From the NCBI GenBank assembly GCA_022729635.1, contig DZAU01000081.1, positions 1 to 7,845 of the forward strand: a DNA stretch of 7,845 nt. Reading direction: 5' to 3'. This stretch comes from Flavobacterium psychrophilum (GTDB taxonomy: Bacteria; Bacteroidota; Bacteroidia; Flavobacteriales; Flavobacteriaceae). Position numbers and translations under genes: made by a program. Shown here one piece after another: positions 1-7,708 of the stretch. The notes beneath the pieces were generated by a model, which ran no database searches, was not told the DNA's origin, and worked only from the letters and a program-made list of their open reading frames with translations. The stretch's first letter is position 1; every line of letters begins with the position of its first letter.

Positions 1-52
1 TATAAATATGATAGAAACAATCTGGATTTAAAGTGTCATTAATTATATTCAT
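1..52 (-). CDS. Probable REP-associated tyrosine transposase (RAYT, IS200-like Y1 family), N-terminal fragment cut by window edge
   Basis: Only 17 codons lie inside the window, reading MNIINDTLNPDCFYHIY, and the next codon starts with A, which would allow N. Seen: a start codon at 52-50 and an open frame to the edge. Known of the family: RAYT proteins (COG1943, Y1_Tnp fold) commonly open with a YHIYNRG-type motif about 10 to 15 residues from the start. They are single-strand-specific endonucleases, with a HUH motif and a catalytic tyrosine, that act on REP palindromes. Inferred: this is such a gene. Two palindromic repeats lie directly upstream, the nearest ending 12 bases before the start codon, which is the arrangement expected of a RAYT and its REPs. 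The HUH motif and catalytic tyrosine would lie outside the window and cannot be seen. The frame is also open upstream to an ATG at 217-215, but that extension is translated repeat and I prefer the start at 52. With so few residues the identification is tentative. Confidence 0.55.
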   Translation of the reverse strand, partial: MNIINDTLNPDCFYHIY

Positions 53-64
53 AGTAAGTCTTTT

Positions 65-99
65 AAACTTTGTCAACGTTTTGAACTTTGACAAAGTTG
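65..99. repeat. REP-like palindromic repeat, copy A (diverged)
   Basis: This is the most diverged of three copies. The left arm is 65-80, the loop is TTG at 81-83 and the right arm is 84-99. Compared with the other copies, C to A at 67 is matched by G to T at 97, so that pair stays intact. A77 has become C, which leaves one mismatch against T87, and the outermost pair (65/99) is lost. It lies 12 bases upstream of the putative RAYT start codon. No run of T follows the hairpin on either strand, so it does not look like an intrinsic terminator. Confidence 0.85.
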
Positions 100-157
100 G
101 ATGAGGAACTAAATTTTCTCTCGAGCTTTTACTTTTAAATCTTTTTTTCAACCTTCG

Positions 158-192
158 AACCTTTGTCAAAGTTTTGAACTTTGACAAAGGTG
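158..192. repeat. REP-like palindromic repeat, copy B
   Basis: The left arm AACCTTTGTCAAAGTT (158-173) and the right arm (177-192) flank the loop TTG (174-176). The stem is 15 bp, 159 pairing with 191, with the outermost pair broken by G192. Bases 158-191 are identical to 3067-3100. Each arm holds a small palindrome of its own, CTTTG-T-CAAAG on the left and CTTTG-A-CAAAG on the right, so the element could fold as one long hairpin or two short ones. It starts 48 bases beyond the stop codon of the restriction-modification gene and is offset by exactly 93 bases from copy A, so the two form a doublet. No T run follows on the minus strand, so a terminator role for the upstream gene is weakly supported. 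Confidence 0.92.
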
Positions 193-239
193 GTTCTAAA
201 ACTAACTCGCTTTTCATCGGCTATTTCTTAAAGTATTTC

Positions 240-3008
240 CTAATCAAAATACTTAAAATCGTTAATCAACATGCTGTAAATTTCTTCTTTTACTTTTTTT
301 GTTTTTTCTGATATTACTGTGATTTTTTCTAGCAAATCTTTGCATTCGTTTATGTCAGCATACTTTTTTATTTGAATTAAACCACTGTCCTTGGTAACAA
401 AATCAGGGTAATCAAAATATTTAAAATACGCTTCGTCGTGCAAACCTACATTTTCAAGAATTTGACCTTTAGTATATTTTAAGTTCCAATATTGATAAAA
501 TTCTTCAATTGCTACAGCCAAATCTTTAGCAACAGAGCTAGATTTTTTTATTTCTTGCTGTAAAGTGGTTCTATAAAAACTCTCTTGATTATTGGGACTC
601 ATTGGGTTATCTACCCAAACTTCGGGTGCGCCAACTACTGGATTGTCTTTCTCGAACTTGGTCACTACACAACGATTTTCGGCTAGACCAAAAGCATAAC
701 ACAACGCAAACCAATCTGTTTTTAAATTTTCTGGAATATTGGGTTGCCATAAATCATGTTGATTTGCCCAAGTTGGATATTTACCAACTAAACATTTGGT
801 TAAAGCATACCACGAAAAAGTTATTTCTGAAGTTGGAATATCATACGCACAATAACCATATTTATCGGGTGCTCCATTATGTATTTTTGTTAAAAGAACA
901 TCAATAAAAGAAGGTCTTAATTGAAACCAAATTCTGTTAGGTAAATTTGTAAATCTTTTAGATGGCTCTTGCTTTAATCTAACAGGGGTTGTGTCATCCA
1001 TAAAACCAATATATTCTCCGTTGATTTCCCCACATTTTCTTGATAAATTAAAATGTCTTTCTTTATTTTTTAATGGAAATCCACTAATTAAAATTCCTTT
1101 ATATTTTTCTTTTTTTGCAGTACTAAAATCATATCTCGTTTGCCTTACCATTTTACCATTTCTATCAATTTCCGGCAATAAATCTCTAATATCACCACGA
1201 GAATTATCTAATGAAATAGCAGCGAATTTATCGACATAGTTACCAACAGCAATATTTAATTCTTCATCAATATCATTCCAATTGAAAGCCAAATCTTGTT
1301 TTTTAACCATTGTCAAGTCTAAAACTTTTACTTTGTTCTCTCTTTCTTCATCAGGTTCATATTGCCAAATGGTAAAAGCCAAAGGCCATTTTCCTTTTAG
1401 TTTAAAAAACTCATTACTTGTAGTCATAAAACCATTGAGATAAGTAAAGTTTTGATCCCAAATGGTTCTAAATTGCTTGTACGTAGGGCGAGGAATGAGC
1501 CAAGAAGTAGGTGTAAAAATCATTATCAATGGTTTGGCATCAGGTAACTTTGCCGTTTGTGCTTTACAAATATTGAGTATTTGACCAAGAAAAGCTAAAT
1601 AACGTTCGTTAATAGCATCCGCTCCAGTTAATGCAAGTATATCTTCATTAATGTTGTATTCAGCATCTTTTTCTTCACGAGCAGAAACATTCTCATCGGT
1701 GTTTTTATAAGGCGGATTTAATAAAAATGCTAATGGTTTGTCTATGCCTTTTTGAGTGCTTTGCAAAACCGCTTTTTCAAGTTCGTTGTAATACTCTTCG
1801 CCACTTCGGTCAAGAAAATTCAATCCTTCGTTAGTTACTGTTTTTGGTACAATAGTAAAACCAGTTTCTATGTGCCACGGGTCGGCTTTCATTCGTTTTT
1901 CTATAATTTTGAGCAAATCAGGTTGTAGTTCTGATATTATTTTATGCTTCAACTTGCCTTTGTAACTGCTTATCAGGTTGCCCGAACCTCCTGCTGGGTC
2001 AAATACGACATAGTTGTCGTGAATGGTTTCAAAAACTTCATTTTTGGCAAACCAAAGTGCAAATTTGCTTAAGTTGTCATCAGTGAAAAAGATACCGTGT
2101 TGTTTGACATATTCGGGATCAATTTGTGCTAAAACTTCGTCAAAACGAGAGAAATAATAATCTACAGTTAATCCAGAACCTTCGTTTGTGAAGATATATT
2201 GGTCTTCAATAAACTTGATAAACTCTTTTTTATGCTTGGTAATTATATTAATGTTTTCTGATGCTTTCTTGCCAGAATAACCAATTACTTGAATGGTTTC
2301 GGTTTCGTCATTTTCTGCAACCGAAGATGTAATATCCCAAAAAGGAATGATAGAATAAAATGCGTGAACTGCATCGATTGGGTGTTCAAAGAAGAATTTC
2401 ATTCTCTCAATGGCGTGAATAAAATTGTGTTTGTTGACCAATATTCTTTCTGAATCTAGGTTTTTTAAAACCTTTAAAATCTCGTAAGTTTCGGTAATTA
2501 AACTTTTTCTGCCACTAAATAATTCTCCTTTTAAATCTTTGGGATCCAACCAATATTGTGCAGCTTCTTTAATCAAAACCATATTAGGCTTTGCTGTTTT
2601 ACGAGCGTTTTCTTTACCAACTGTGCTTGGAGCAACATTCGCATCGGCAGTGTTTGATAGTATAACTGCAAATTCCGGCAGGTTTTTTATTTTCCAAATG
2701 GCACAAAACTCGTGACTAATTACCATAATAGAATTGTAGGAAAGACCAAATTTCTTTTTGTAATGCAAGGCTTGATAAAAACCGTCCAACCATTGTGTAA
2801 AATTGGTTTTTGCCTCGACAATCAATTGTCCTTCTACATAACCATCAGCACCGTGTGTGTTTTTGGCTGATTCTATACTAAATTTGTTTGGAAAAATTTT
2901 TGTGAATAAAGGATATAACAATTGGCGTTTAGCATCTTCGTTTTCGTTACTCTCAATATATTTTTGAAGACTCCGAAGTTCTTGGTCGTAAGTAATATTT
3001 TTTGCCAT
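240..3008 (-). CDS. Type IIG-like restriction-modification protein: PD-(D/E)XK nuclease fused to N6-adenine DNA methyltransferase
   Basis: A 922-residue protein that appears to combine DNA cleavage, adenine methylation and target recognition in one chain. Residues about 1-110 look like a PD-(D/E)XK nuclease: D55, then E65-A66-K67 after a hydrophobic strand, then a helix with Q79, as in the QxxxY region of restriction nucleases. Residues about 300-560 hold the methyltransferase: GIFFT at 305-309 (motif X-like), FDPAGGSGNL at 336-345 (motif I, AdoMet binding), acidic E360 (motif II-like) and NPPY at 431-434 (catalytic motif IV). This order is that of the gamma class of N6-adenine enzymes. Residues about 590-922 match no motif I know and are the likely target-recognition part. 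No Walker A or helicase motif is present, which argues against type I, type III or ISP enzymes, and no separate specificity gene is visible. The start ATG (3008-3006) is preceded by an A/T-rich leader (ATAAAATAAA) typical of Bacteroidota. The frame is intact. All key residues appear present, but activity and the recognition site cannot be read from sequence. Confidence 0.85.
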   Translation of the reverse strand: MAKNITYDQELRSLQKYIESNENEDAKRQLLYPLFTKIFPNKFSIESAKNTHGADGYVEGQLIVEAKTNFTQWLDGFYQALHYKKKFGLSYNSIMVISHEFCAIWKIKNLPEFAVILSNTADANVAPSTVGKENARKTAKPNMVLIKEAAQYWLDPKDLKGELFSGRKSLITETYEILKVLKNLDSERILVNKHNFIHAIERMKFFFEHPIDAVHAFYSIIPFWDITSSVAENDETETIQVIGYSGKKASENINIITKHKKEFIKFIEDQYIFTNEGSGLTVDYYFSRFDEVLAQIDPEYVKQHGIFFTDDNLSKFALWFAKNEVFETIHDNYVVFDPAGGSGNLISSYKGKLKHKIISELQPDLLKIIEKRMKADPWHIETGFTIVPKTVTNEGLNFLDRSGEEYYNELEKAVLQSTQKGIDKPLAFLLNPPYKNTDENVSAREEKDAEYNINEDILALTGADAINERYLAFLGQILNICKAQTAKLPDAKPLIMIFTPTSWLIPRPTYKQFRTIWDQNFTYLNGFMTTSNEFFKLKGKWPLAFTIWQYEPDEERENKVKVLDLTMVKKQDLAFNWNDIDEELNIAVGNYVDKFAAISLDNSRGDIRDLLPEIDRNGKMVRQTRYDFSTAKKEKYKGILISGFPLKNKERHFNLSRKCGEINGEYIGFMDDTTPVRLKQEPSKRFTNLPNRIWFQLRPSFIDVLLTKIHNGAPDKYGYCAYDIPTSEITFSWYALTKCLVGKYPTWANQHDLWQPNIPENLKTDWFALCYAFGLAENRCVVTKFEKDNPVVGAPEVWVDNPMSPNNQESFYRTTLQQEIKKSSSVAKDLAVAIEEFYQYWNLKYTKGQILENVGLHDEAYFKYFDYPDFVTKDSGLIQIKKYADINECKDLLEKITVISEKTKKVKEEIYSMLINDFKYFD

Positions 3009-3027
3009 TTTATTTTATATGTTTCTG

Positions 3028-3035
3028 TAAATATA
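3028..3035 (-). promoter_or_regulatory. Weak candidate -7 element for the restriction-modification gene
   Basis: On the minus strand this reads TATATTTA, seven of eight positions of the Bacteroidota -7 consensus TAnnTTTG. It would place transcription start about 15 to 20 bases before the ATG at 3008. No TTG lies at the expected distance upstream; the nearest, at 3064-3066, is 28 bases away. The gene sits behind a possible terminator of dnaE, so it probably needs its own promoter, but this one is a guess. Confidence 0.25.
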
Positions 3036-3060
3036 CTGAATTTACGAAAGTTCGATTCTT

Positions 3061-3101
3061 TCACAAAACCTTTGTCAAAGTTTTGAACTTTGACAAAGGT
3101 T
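3061..3101 (-). terminator. Possible intrinsic terminator of dnaE formed by repeat copy C
   Basis: In the dnaE transcript, a 16-bp stem with a CAA loop starts 7 bases after the stop codon and ends in GGTTTTGTGA, so only four T are available as a U tract. The stem is strong, but the tail is short and the hairpin is a dispersed repeat, so termination may be a secondary effect. Confidence 0.4.
3067..3101. repeat. REP-like palindromic repeat, copy C (perfect 16-bp stem)
   Basis: The left arm AACCTTTGTCAAAGTT (3067-3082) and its exact reverse complement (3086-3101) enclose the loop TTG (3083-3085). This is the only copy in which all 16 pairs are intact. The first 34 bases equal copy B. It lies 7 bases beyond the dnaE stop codon and 58 bases before the restriction-modification start, so copies B and C bracket that gene. 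The base after each arm differs from copy B, so similarity stops at the palindrome and the repeated unit is the hairpin itself. Confidence 0.95.
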
Positions 3102-3108
3102 AAAAAAC

Positions 3109-6100
3109 TTAATTCAATCTAAAATCCACGTCCATCTTCTTCAATTCCGTCAACAATTCATTCGAAATCTTGATTTTTAATTTTCGGCTGGGCATTGATA
3201 ATCTCGTGATGATTTTCGTTTCTTCTGCCAATGGTTCGGGTTCAGAAATTGTTTCAACCACAAGCGGTTCCTCGTCTTCCGAAAGTTCATCGGTAAAAAC
3301 AACTTCTTCTTCGGATAATCCAAAATCAAACAAAACTTCATCTCGTTTATCCTCAGTTTCAATAATTTTTGGTGTGATTCCTCCCGAAACATGGGGTTGC
3401 TTTTTGATGGTTTCCAATTCTAAAACTTCGAATGTAACCTGATTTTCTCCTTTGTTTGCCTGAAGAACAGCACTCAATTTTCGAATTAAATCTGTTTGCA
3501 ACTCTTTGATATTCAAGTGAATTATTAATTTTTTTGCAAAACTTGGCAACACATCCTGCAAGTATTGAACCAACATAAACTGCAATCGTGGCTCGCCTTT
3601 CTTGCCGGTTTCTTTGTCCGGATAGCCTTCTTTTACCAATAGTTTAATGAAGGTAAAATTATTTTGAATCAAGAAATGACGAAATTTTAAATATTCTTCG
3701 CCAAAAATCCTGAACTCATAACTTTCGTCATAACCTTCGAGCGTAAATATTCCCCAACCCTTGCCGTTCTTGGCGATTCGATGTTGCACATTATTTATGA
3801 TTCCACCAAAAGTCAAATTTTTATTTAGGTGTAATTCTAAATTTTTCAATGATTCCAACTTCGAATTGCAGAAATAATCCATCTCAAATTTAAAATCATC
3901 CAGCGGATGTCCCGAAATATAAATCCCAACCACTTCTTTTTCTTTTGCCAATTTTTCCATCGTGCTCCAGTCTTCGCAAGGCGGAACAACAGGCTCGGCA
4001 ATTTGAACATCGCTGGTTTCGCCAAACAAACTTACTTGCGAAGAATTTTCGTTTTCCTGAAATTTTGCACCATAGCGAATGGCTTTTTCATAAAACGTAA
4101 TTCCGTCGCCATCATCGTGAAAATATTGGGCTCGAGTTACACCTGCAAACGAATCGAAACCGCCAGCCAAAGCCAGATTTTCGAGTGCTTTTTTATTGGC
4201 GGCACGCAAATCAATACGTTTAGTCAAATCAAAAATCGATTTGTATTTTCCTGATTTTCTGTTTTCGACAATGGTTTCTACCGCAGCCATTCCAACTCCT
4301 TTCACGGCTCCAATCCCGAAACGAACCGCATAATTGTCATTTACCGTAAATTTATAAAAAGATTCATTCACGTCCGGACCCAAAACTTTTAAACCCATAC
4401 GCTTACATTCTTCCATAAAAAAGGAAACTTGCTTGATGTCGCTCATATTATTCGATAAAACCGCAGCCATATATTCGGCAGGATAATTGGCTTTTAAATA
4501 TGCGGTTTGATACGCAATCCAAGCATAACAAGTGGAATGCGATTTGTTGAAAGCATATTCGGCAAAGGCTTCCCAGTCTTTCCAAATTTTTTCTAATTTG
4601 TCTTGCGGATGACCATTTTCCATCGCTTGAGTGATGAATTTTGGTTTCATTTTTGCCAAAACGTCAATCAGTTTTTTCCCCATCGCTTTTCGCAAAACAT
4701 CGGCATCACCTTTAGAAAAATTGGCCAATTTTTGCGACAAAAGCATTACCTGTTCTTGGTAAACGGTAATTCCATACGTGTCTTTTAGTAATTCTTCGCA
4801 AGCTTCAAGGTCATATTCTATGGGTTCTTCGCCGTTTTTTCTTTTGATAAAACTCGGAATGTAAGCAATTGGTCCCGGACGATATAGTGCGTTCATCGCA
4901 ATCAAATCAGGAAAAACCGTAGGCTTCAATTCCTTCATATATTTTTGCATTCCGGCACTTTCATATTGAAAAATACCAACGGTTTCGCCACGCTGAAAAA
5001 GTTCGTAGGTTTTCACGTCATCAATAGGAAATTCATCGGGATTAAGGTCAATTCTGGTTCTGTATTTTACTAATTTTACCGTGTCTTTTATTAATGTCAG
5101 GGTTTTCAAACCCAAGAAATCCATCTTCAACAAACCGGCACTTTCTACGACCGAGTTGTCAAATTGAGTCACATATAAATCAGAATCTTTGGCAGTTGCC
5201 ACAGGAACAAAATCAGTAATATCGCTTGGTGTAATAATTACACCGCAAGCGTGAATTCCTGTGTTTCTGAGGTTTCCTTCCAAAACTTTGGCTTGTTGAA
5301 TGGTTTCTCCACCCAAATCTTCTTCCTTTGAAATTCCGATTAATTCCTTGATTTTTTCAAATTCTTCAGGGCGAACCACCTTTTTTATTACATCTTCCTT
5401 TTCATTCAAAAAGCGAGCTAAATTCCATTTAGACGGCATCATTCCTGGAATTAATTTAGCAATTTTATCGGCTTCAAAAAGTGGTAAATCGAGCACACGA
5501 GCTGTGTCGCGTATTGCCGATTTTGTTGCCATTTTACCGTATGTAATAATCTGCGCCACTTGTTTCGAACCATATTTATTGATAACGTAGTCCATTACTT
5601 TGCTTCGGCCTTCGTCATCAAAATCAATATCAATATCGGGAAGTGAAACCCTGTCTGGATTCAAAAATCTTTCGAAAAGCAAATTGTATAAAAGTGGATC
5701 AATATTGGTAATTCCGAGGCAATACGCCACAACCGAACCCGCTGCAGAACCCCTACCTGGACCAACAGAAACTCCCATTTTTCGCGCTGCCGCAATGAAA
5801 TCCTGCACAATTAAGAAATAGCCGGGATAACCTGAATTTTCTATCGTCAATAATTCAAAATCGATGCGTTCCTGAATCTCCGGCGTAATTTCTTTGTAAC
5901 GTTTTTTGGCTCCAATAAACGTTAACTCTTTCAAATAGGCGTTTTCGCCTCTTTTTCCGCCATCAGTTTCGTCTTCTGGAACATTAAATTCTGCTGGTAT
6001 TTCGAACTTTGGAAGCAAAACTTCACGAGCTAAATTGTAAATTTCTATCTTATCGACAATTTCAGAAATATTTGAAATAGCTTCCGGCAAATCGTTGAAG

Positions 6101-7701
6101 TTTTTTTTCATTTCCTCGCCCGACTTGAAATAATATTCCTGATTGGGCAAACCAAAACGATAGCCACGACCGCGACCTATTGGCGTAGCTTGTTTTTCGC
6201 CTTCTTTTACACACAACAAAATATCGTGAGCATTGGCATTGTCTTTCTCAATGTAAAAAGTATTATTGGTCGCCACAATTTTAACCTCGTGCTTTCGAGC
6301 CAATGAAATTAATCCTTCGTTCACACGGTTTTCGTCTTCTTGATTGTGACGCATCACCTCGATATAGAAATCTTCGCCAAATTCTTGTTTCCACCAAATT
6401 AAGGCTTCTTCGGCTTGATTTTCACCCAAATTCAAGATTTTGCTTGGTATTTCGCCATATAAATTTCCCGACAAAACGATGATGTCTTCCTTATATTTTT
6501 GAATAATTTTCCGGTCAATTCTTGGTACATAATAAAACCCTTCGGTATAAGCAATGGAAGACATTTTGGCTAAATTATGATAGCCTTTTTTTGTCTTCGC
6601 CAAAAGCACAATTTGGTAACCGTTATCTTTTACTGACTTATTTTTATGGTCTTCACAAACAAAAAATTCGCAACCAACGATTGGTTTAATCGAAACTTCG
6701 GTTGGTGTTTCCCCTTTTTCAATGGCAGCTGCATTTTTGGCTTCAGCCGCTTTATTATGGTATAAAATATCTCGAACAAAGTGAAAAGCTCCCATTAAAT
6801 TAGCGTGATCCGTTATGGCTACAGCAGGCATTTTATGTTGCGAAGCCGCTTTGACCAAAGCCGCAACACTAATGGTAGATTGCAAAACCGAAAACTGCGT
6901 GTGATTGTGCAAATGCACAAAAGCCGAATCGACTAAAATTTGTTTATTATCAGAAAGTTCTTGTTTTGAAATTGGCGTGACATTTTTTTCTCCAAATTGT
7001 TGGCGAATTTTGTCTGAAGCTTCTTTTAAATTAATATGCTGCAACCCGATGAGTTGAAAAGCTCTCGGGTTTTTCGATTGGAAATTCTCAAAATATTCGG
7101 GTGTGACTTCGAGCTCGGTTTTTGTAAAAACTTCGGTACGGATTAATTCGAAAAAACAACGTGTCGTTGCCTCGACATCGGCGGTGGCGTTGTGGGCTTC
7201 GTTAAAGGGAACTTCAAATAAATATTGATGTAATTCTGTAAGTGTTGGCAGTTTAAACTTTCCTCCACGACCGCCCGGCAAGCGTAATAATGTGGCTGTA
7301 ACTTCGGTGCAAGTGTCGAGAATTGGCAGCGAACTCATTGGCGAAGCAACTCCCATTCTATGAAACTCGCAACCCATAATATTGACATCAAAACCTAGAT
7401 TTTGACCTACGATAAATTTGGTTTTCGATAATGCTTCGTTAAATTTTTCTAAAATTTCGGCTAAAAGAACACCTTCGTTTTCGGCTAATTCTGTTGAAAT
7501 TCCGTGAATTCTCTCGGCATCATACGGAATATTAAATCCTTCTGGTTTGACCAAATAATCCTGATGCTCGATGAGTTTTCCCATATCATCGTGGAGCTGC
7601 CAAGCAATTTGAACACATCTTGGCCAGTTGTCTGTGTCAGAAATGGGAGCCGTATATTTTTTAGGCAATCCTGTGGTTTCGGTGTCGAATATTAAGTACA
7701 T
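3109..7701 (-). CDS. dnaE: DNA polymerase III subunit alpha with fused N-terminal DEDDh 3'-5' exonuclease
   Basis: The replicative polymerase, 1530 residues from the chosen start, that copies chromosomal DNA at the fork with the sliding clamp and clamp loader. Residues 1-190 are a DnaQ-like proofreading exonuclease with the DEDDh set visible: D6 and E8 in FDTETTG, D105, and H170 with D175. Residues about 260-500 are the PHP domain: HLHNHT at 263-268, TDH at 297-299, E345, H452 and HD at 492-493. The polymerase core has GPGRGSAAGS at 647-656, the catalytic aspartates D691 and D693 in PDIDIDF, and D861 in KMDFLGL. A helix-hairpin-helix lies near 1129-1148, the clamp-binding peptide QVSLF at 1222-1226 and an OB fold near 1297-1335. 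Residues about 1460-1495 are acidic and low in complexity. E. coli DnaE is about 1160 residues and uses a separate DnaQ; the extra length is mostly the fused exonuclease. I chose ATG 7701-7699 because the fold begins at MYLIFDTETTG; a TTG at 7731-7729 adds ten residues of leader repeat. It has its own promoter. Confidence 0.97.
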   Translation of the reverse strand: MYLIFDTETTGLPKKYTAPISDTDNWPRCVQIAWQLHDDMGKLIEHQDYLVKPEGFNIPYDAERIHGISTELAENEGVLLAEILEKFNEALSKTKFIVGQNLGFDVNIMGCEFHRMGVASPMSSLPILDTCTEVTATLLRLPGGRGGKFKLPTLTELHQYLFEVPFNEAHNATADVEATTRCFFELIRTEVFTKTELEVTPEYFENFQSKNPRAFQLIGLQHINLKEASDKIRQQFGEKNVTPISKQELSDNKQILVDSAFVHLHNHTQFSVLQSTISVAALVKAASQHKMPAVAITDHANLMGAFHFVRDILYHNKAAEAKNAAAIEKGETPTEVSIKPIVGCEFFVCEDHKNKSVKDNGYQIVLLAKTKKGYHNLAKMSSIAYTEGFYYVPRIDRKIIQKYKEDIIVLSGNLYGEIPSKILNLGENQAEEALIWWKQEFGEDFYIEVMRHNQEDENRVNEGLISLARKHEVKIVATNNTFYIEKDNANAHDILLCVKEGEKQATPIGRGRGYRFGLPNQEYYFKSGEEMKKNFNDLPEAISNISEIVDKIEIYNLAREVLLPKFEIPAEFNVPEDETDGGKRGENAYLKELTFIGAKKRYKEITPEIQERIDFELLTIENSGYPGYFLIVQDFIAAARKMGVSVGPGRGSAAGSVVAYCLGITNIDPLLYNLLFERFLNPDRVSLPDIDIDFDDEGRSKVMDYVINKYGSKQVAQIITYGKMATKSAIRDTARVLDLPLFEADKIAKLIPGMMPSKWNLARFLNEKEDVIKKVVRPEEFEKIKELIGISKEEDLGGETIQQAKVLEGNLRNTGIHACGVIITPSDITDFVPVATAKDSDLYVTQFDNSVVESAGLLKMDFLGLKTLTLIKDTVKLVKYRTRIDLNPDEFPIDDVKTYELFQRGETVGIFQYESAGMQKYMKELKPTVFPDLIAMNALYRPGPIAYIPSFIKRKNGEEPIEYDLEACEELLKDTYGITVYQEQVMLLSQKLANFSKGDADVLRKAMGKKLIDVLAKMKPKFITQAMENGHPQDKLEKIWKDWEAFAEYAFNKSHSTCYAWIAYQTAYLKANYPAEYMAAVLSNNMSDIKQVSFFMEECKRMGLKVLGPDVNESFYKFTVNDNYAVRFGIGAVKGVGMAAVETIVENRKSGKYKSIFDLTKRIDLRAANKKALENLALAGGFDSFAGVTRAQYFHDDGDGITFYEKAIRYGAKFQENENSSQVSLFGETSDVQIAEPVVPPCEDWSTMEKLAKEKEVVGIYISGHPLDDFKFEMDYFCNSKLESLKNLELHLNKNLTFGGIINNVQHRIAKNGKGWGIFTLEGYDESYEFRIFGEEYLKFRHFLIQNNFTFIKLLVKEGYPDKETGKKGEPRLQFMLVQYLQDVLPSFAKKLIIHLNIKELQTDLIRKLSAVLQANKGENQVTFEVLELETIKKQPHVSGGITPKIIETEDKRDEVLFDFGLSEEEVVFTDELSEDEEPLVVETISEPEPLAEETKIITRLSMPSRKLKIKISNELLTELKKMDVDFRLN

Positions 7702-7708
7702 ATAATTG

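Noticed and set aside
65..192. Repeat units separated by unique sequence, considered as a CRISPR array
   Set aside because: Only two units lie close together, 58 bases apart, with the third nearly 2.9 kb away. The units are long near-perfect palindromes and no cas gene is present.
186..193. GTGG at 190-193 as the REP tetranucleotide
   Set aside because: In gammaproteobacterial REPs the GTAG or GTGG lies 5' of the hairpin. Here it lies 3', is partly within the arm, and is absent from copies A and C.
602..907. Plus-strand open frame of 101 codons, and similar plus-strand frames at 991, 3170, 3907, 4603, 5300, 5600 and 7504
   Set aside because: All lie opposite the two long minus-strand genes, show no family motifs and have low-complexity or antisense-like composition.
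240..3008. Membership of a BREX, DISARM or type I/ISP defence locus
   Set aside because: The protein has an N-terminal nuclease, no helicase motif, and no accompanying defence genes on either side in the window. It is too short for ISP enzymes, and PglX proteins are usually longer.
2873..3064. 63-codon minus-strand frame overlapping the start of the restriction-modification gene
   Set aside because: It is in another frame across that gene's 5' end and leader, with no recognisable motif. The 71-codon minus frame at 3177-3392 inside dnaE is rejected for the same reason.
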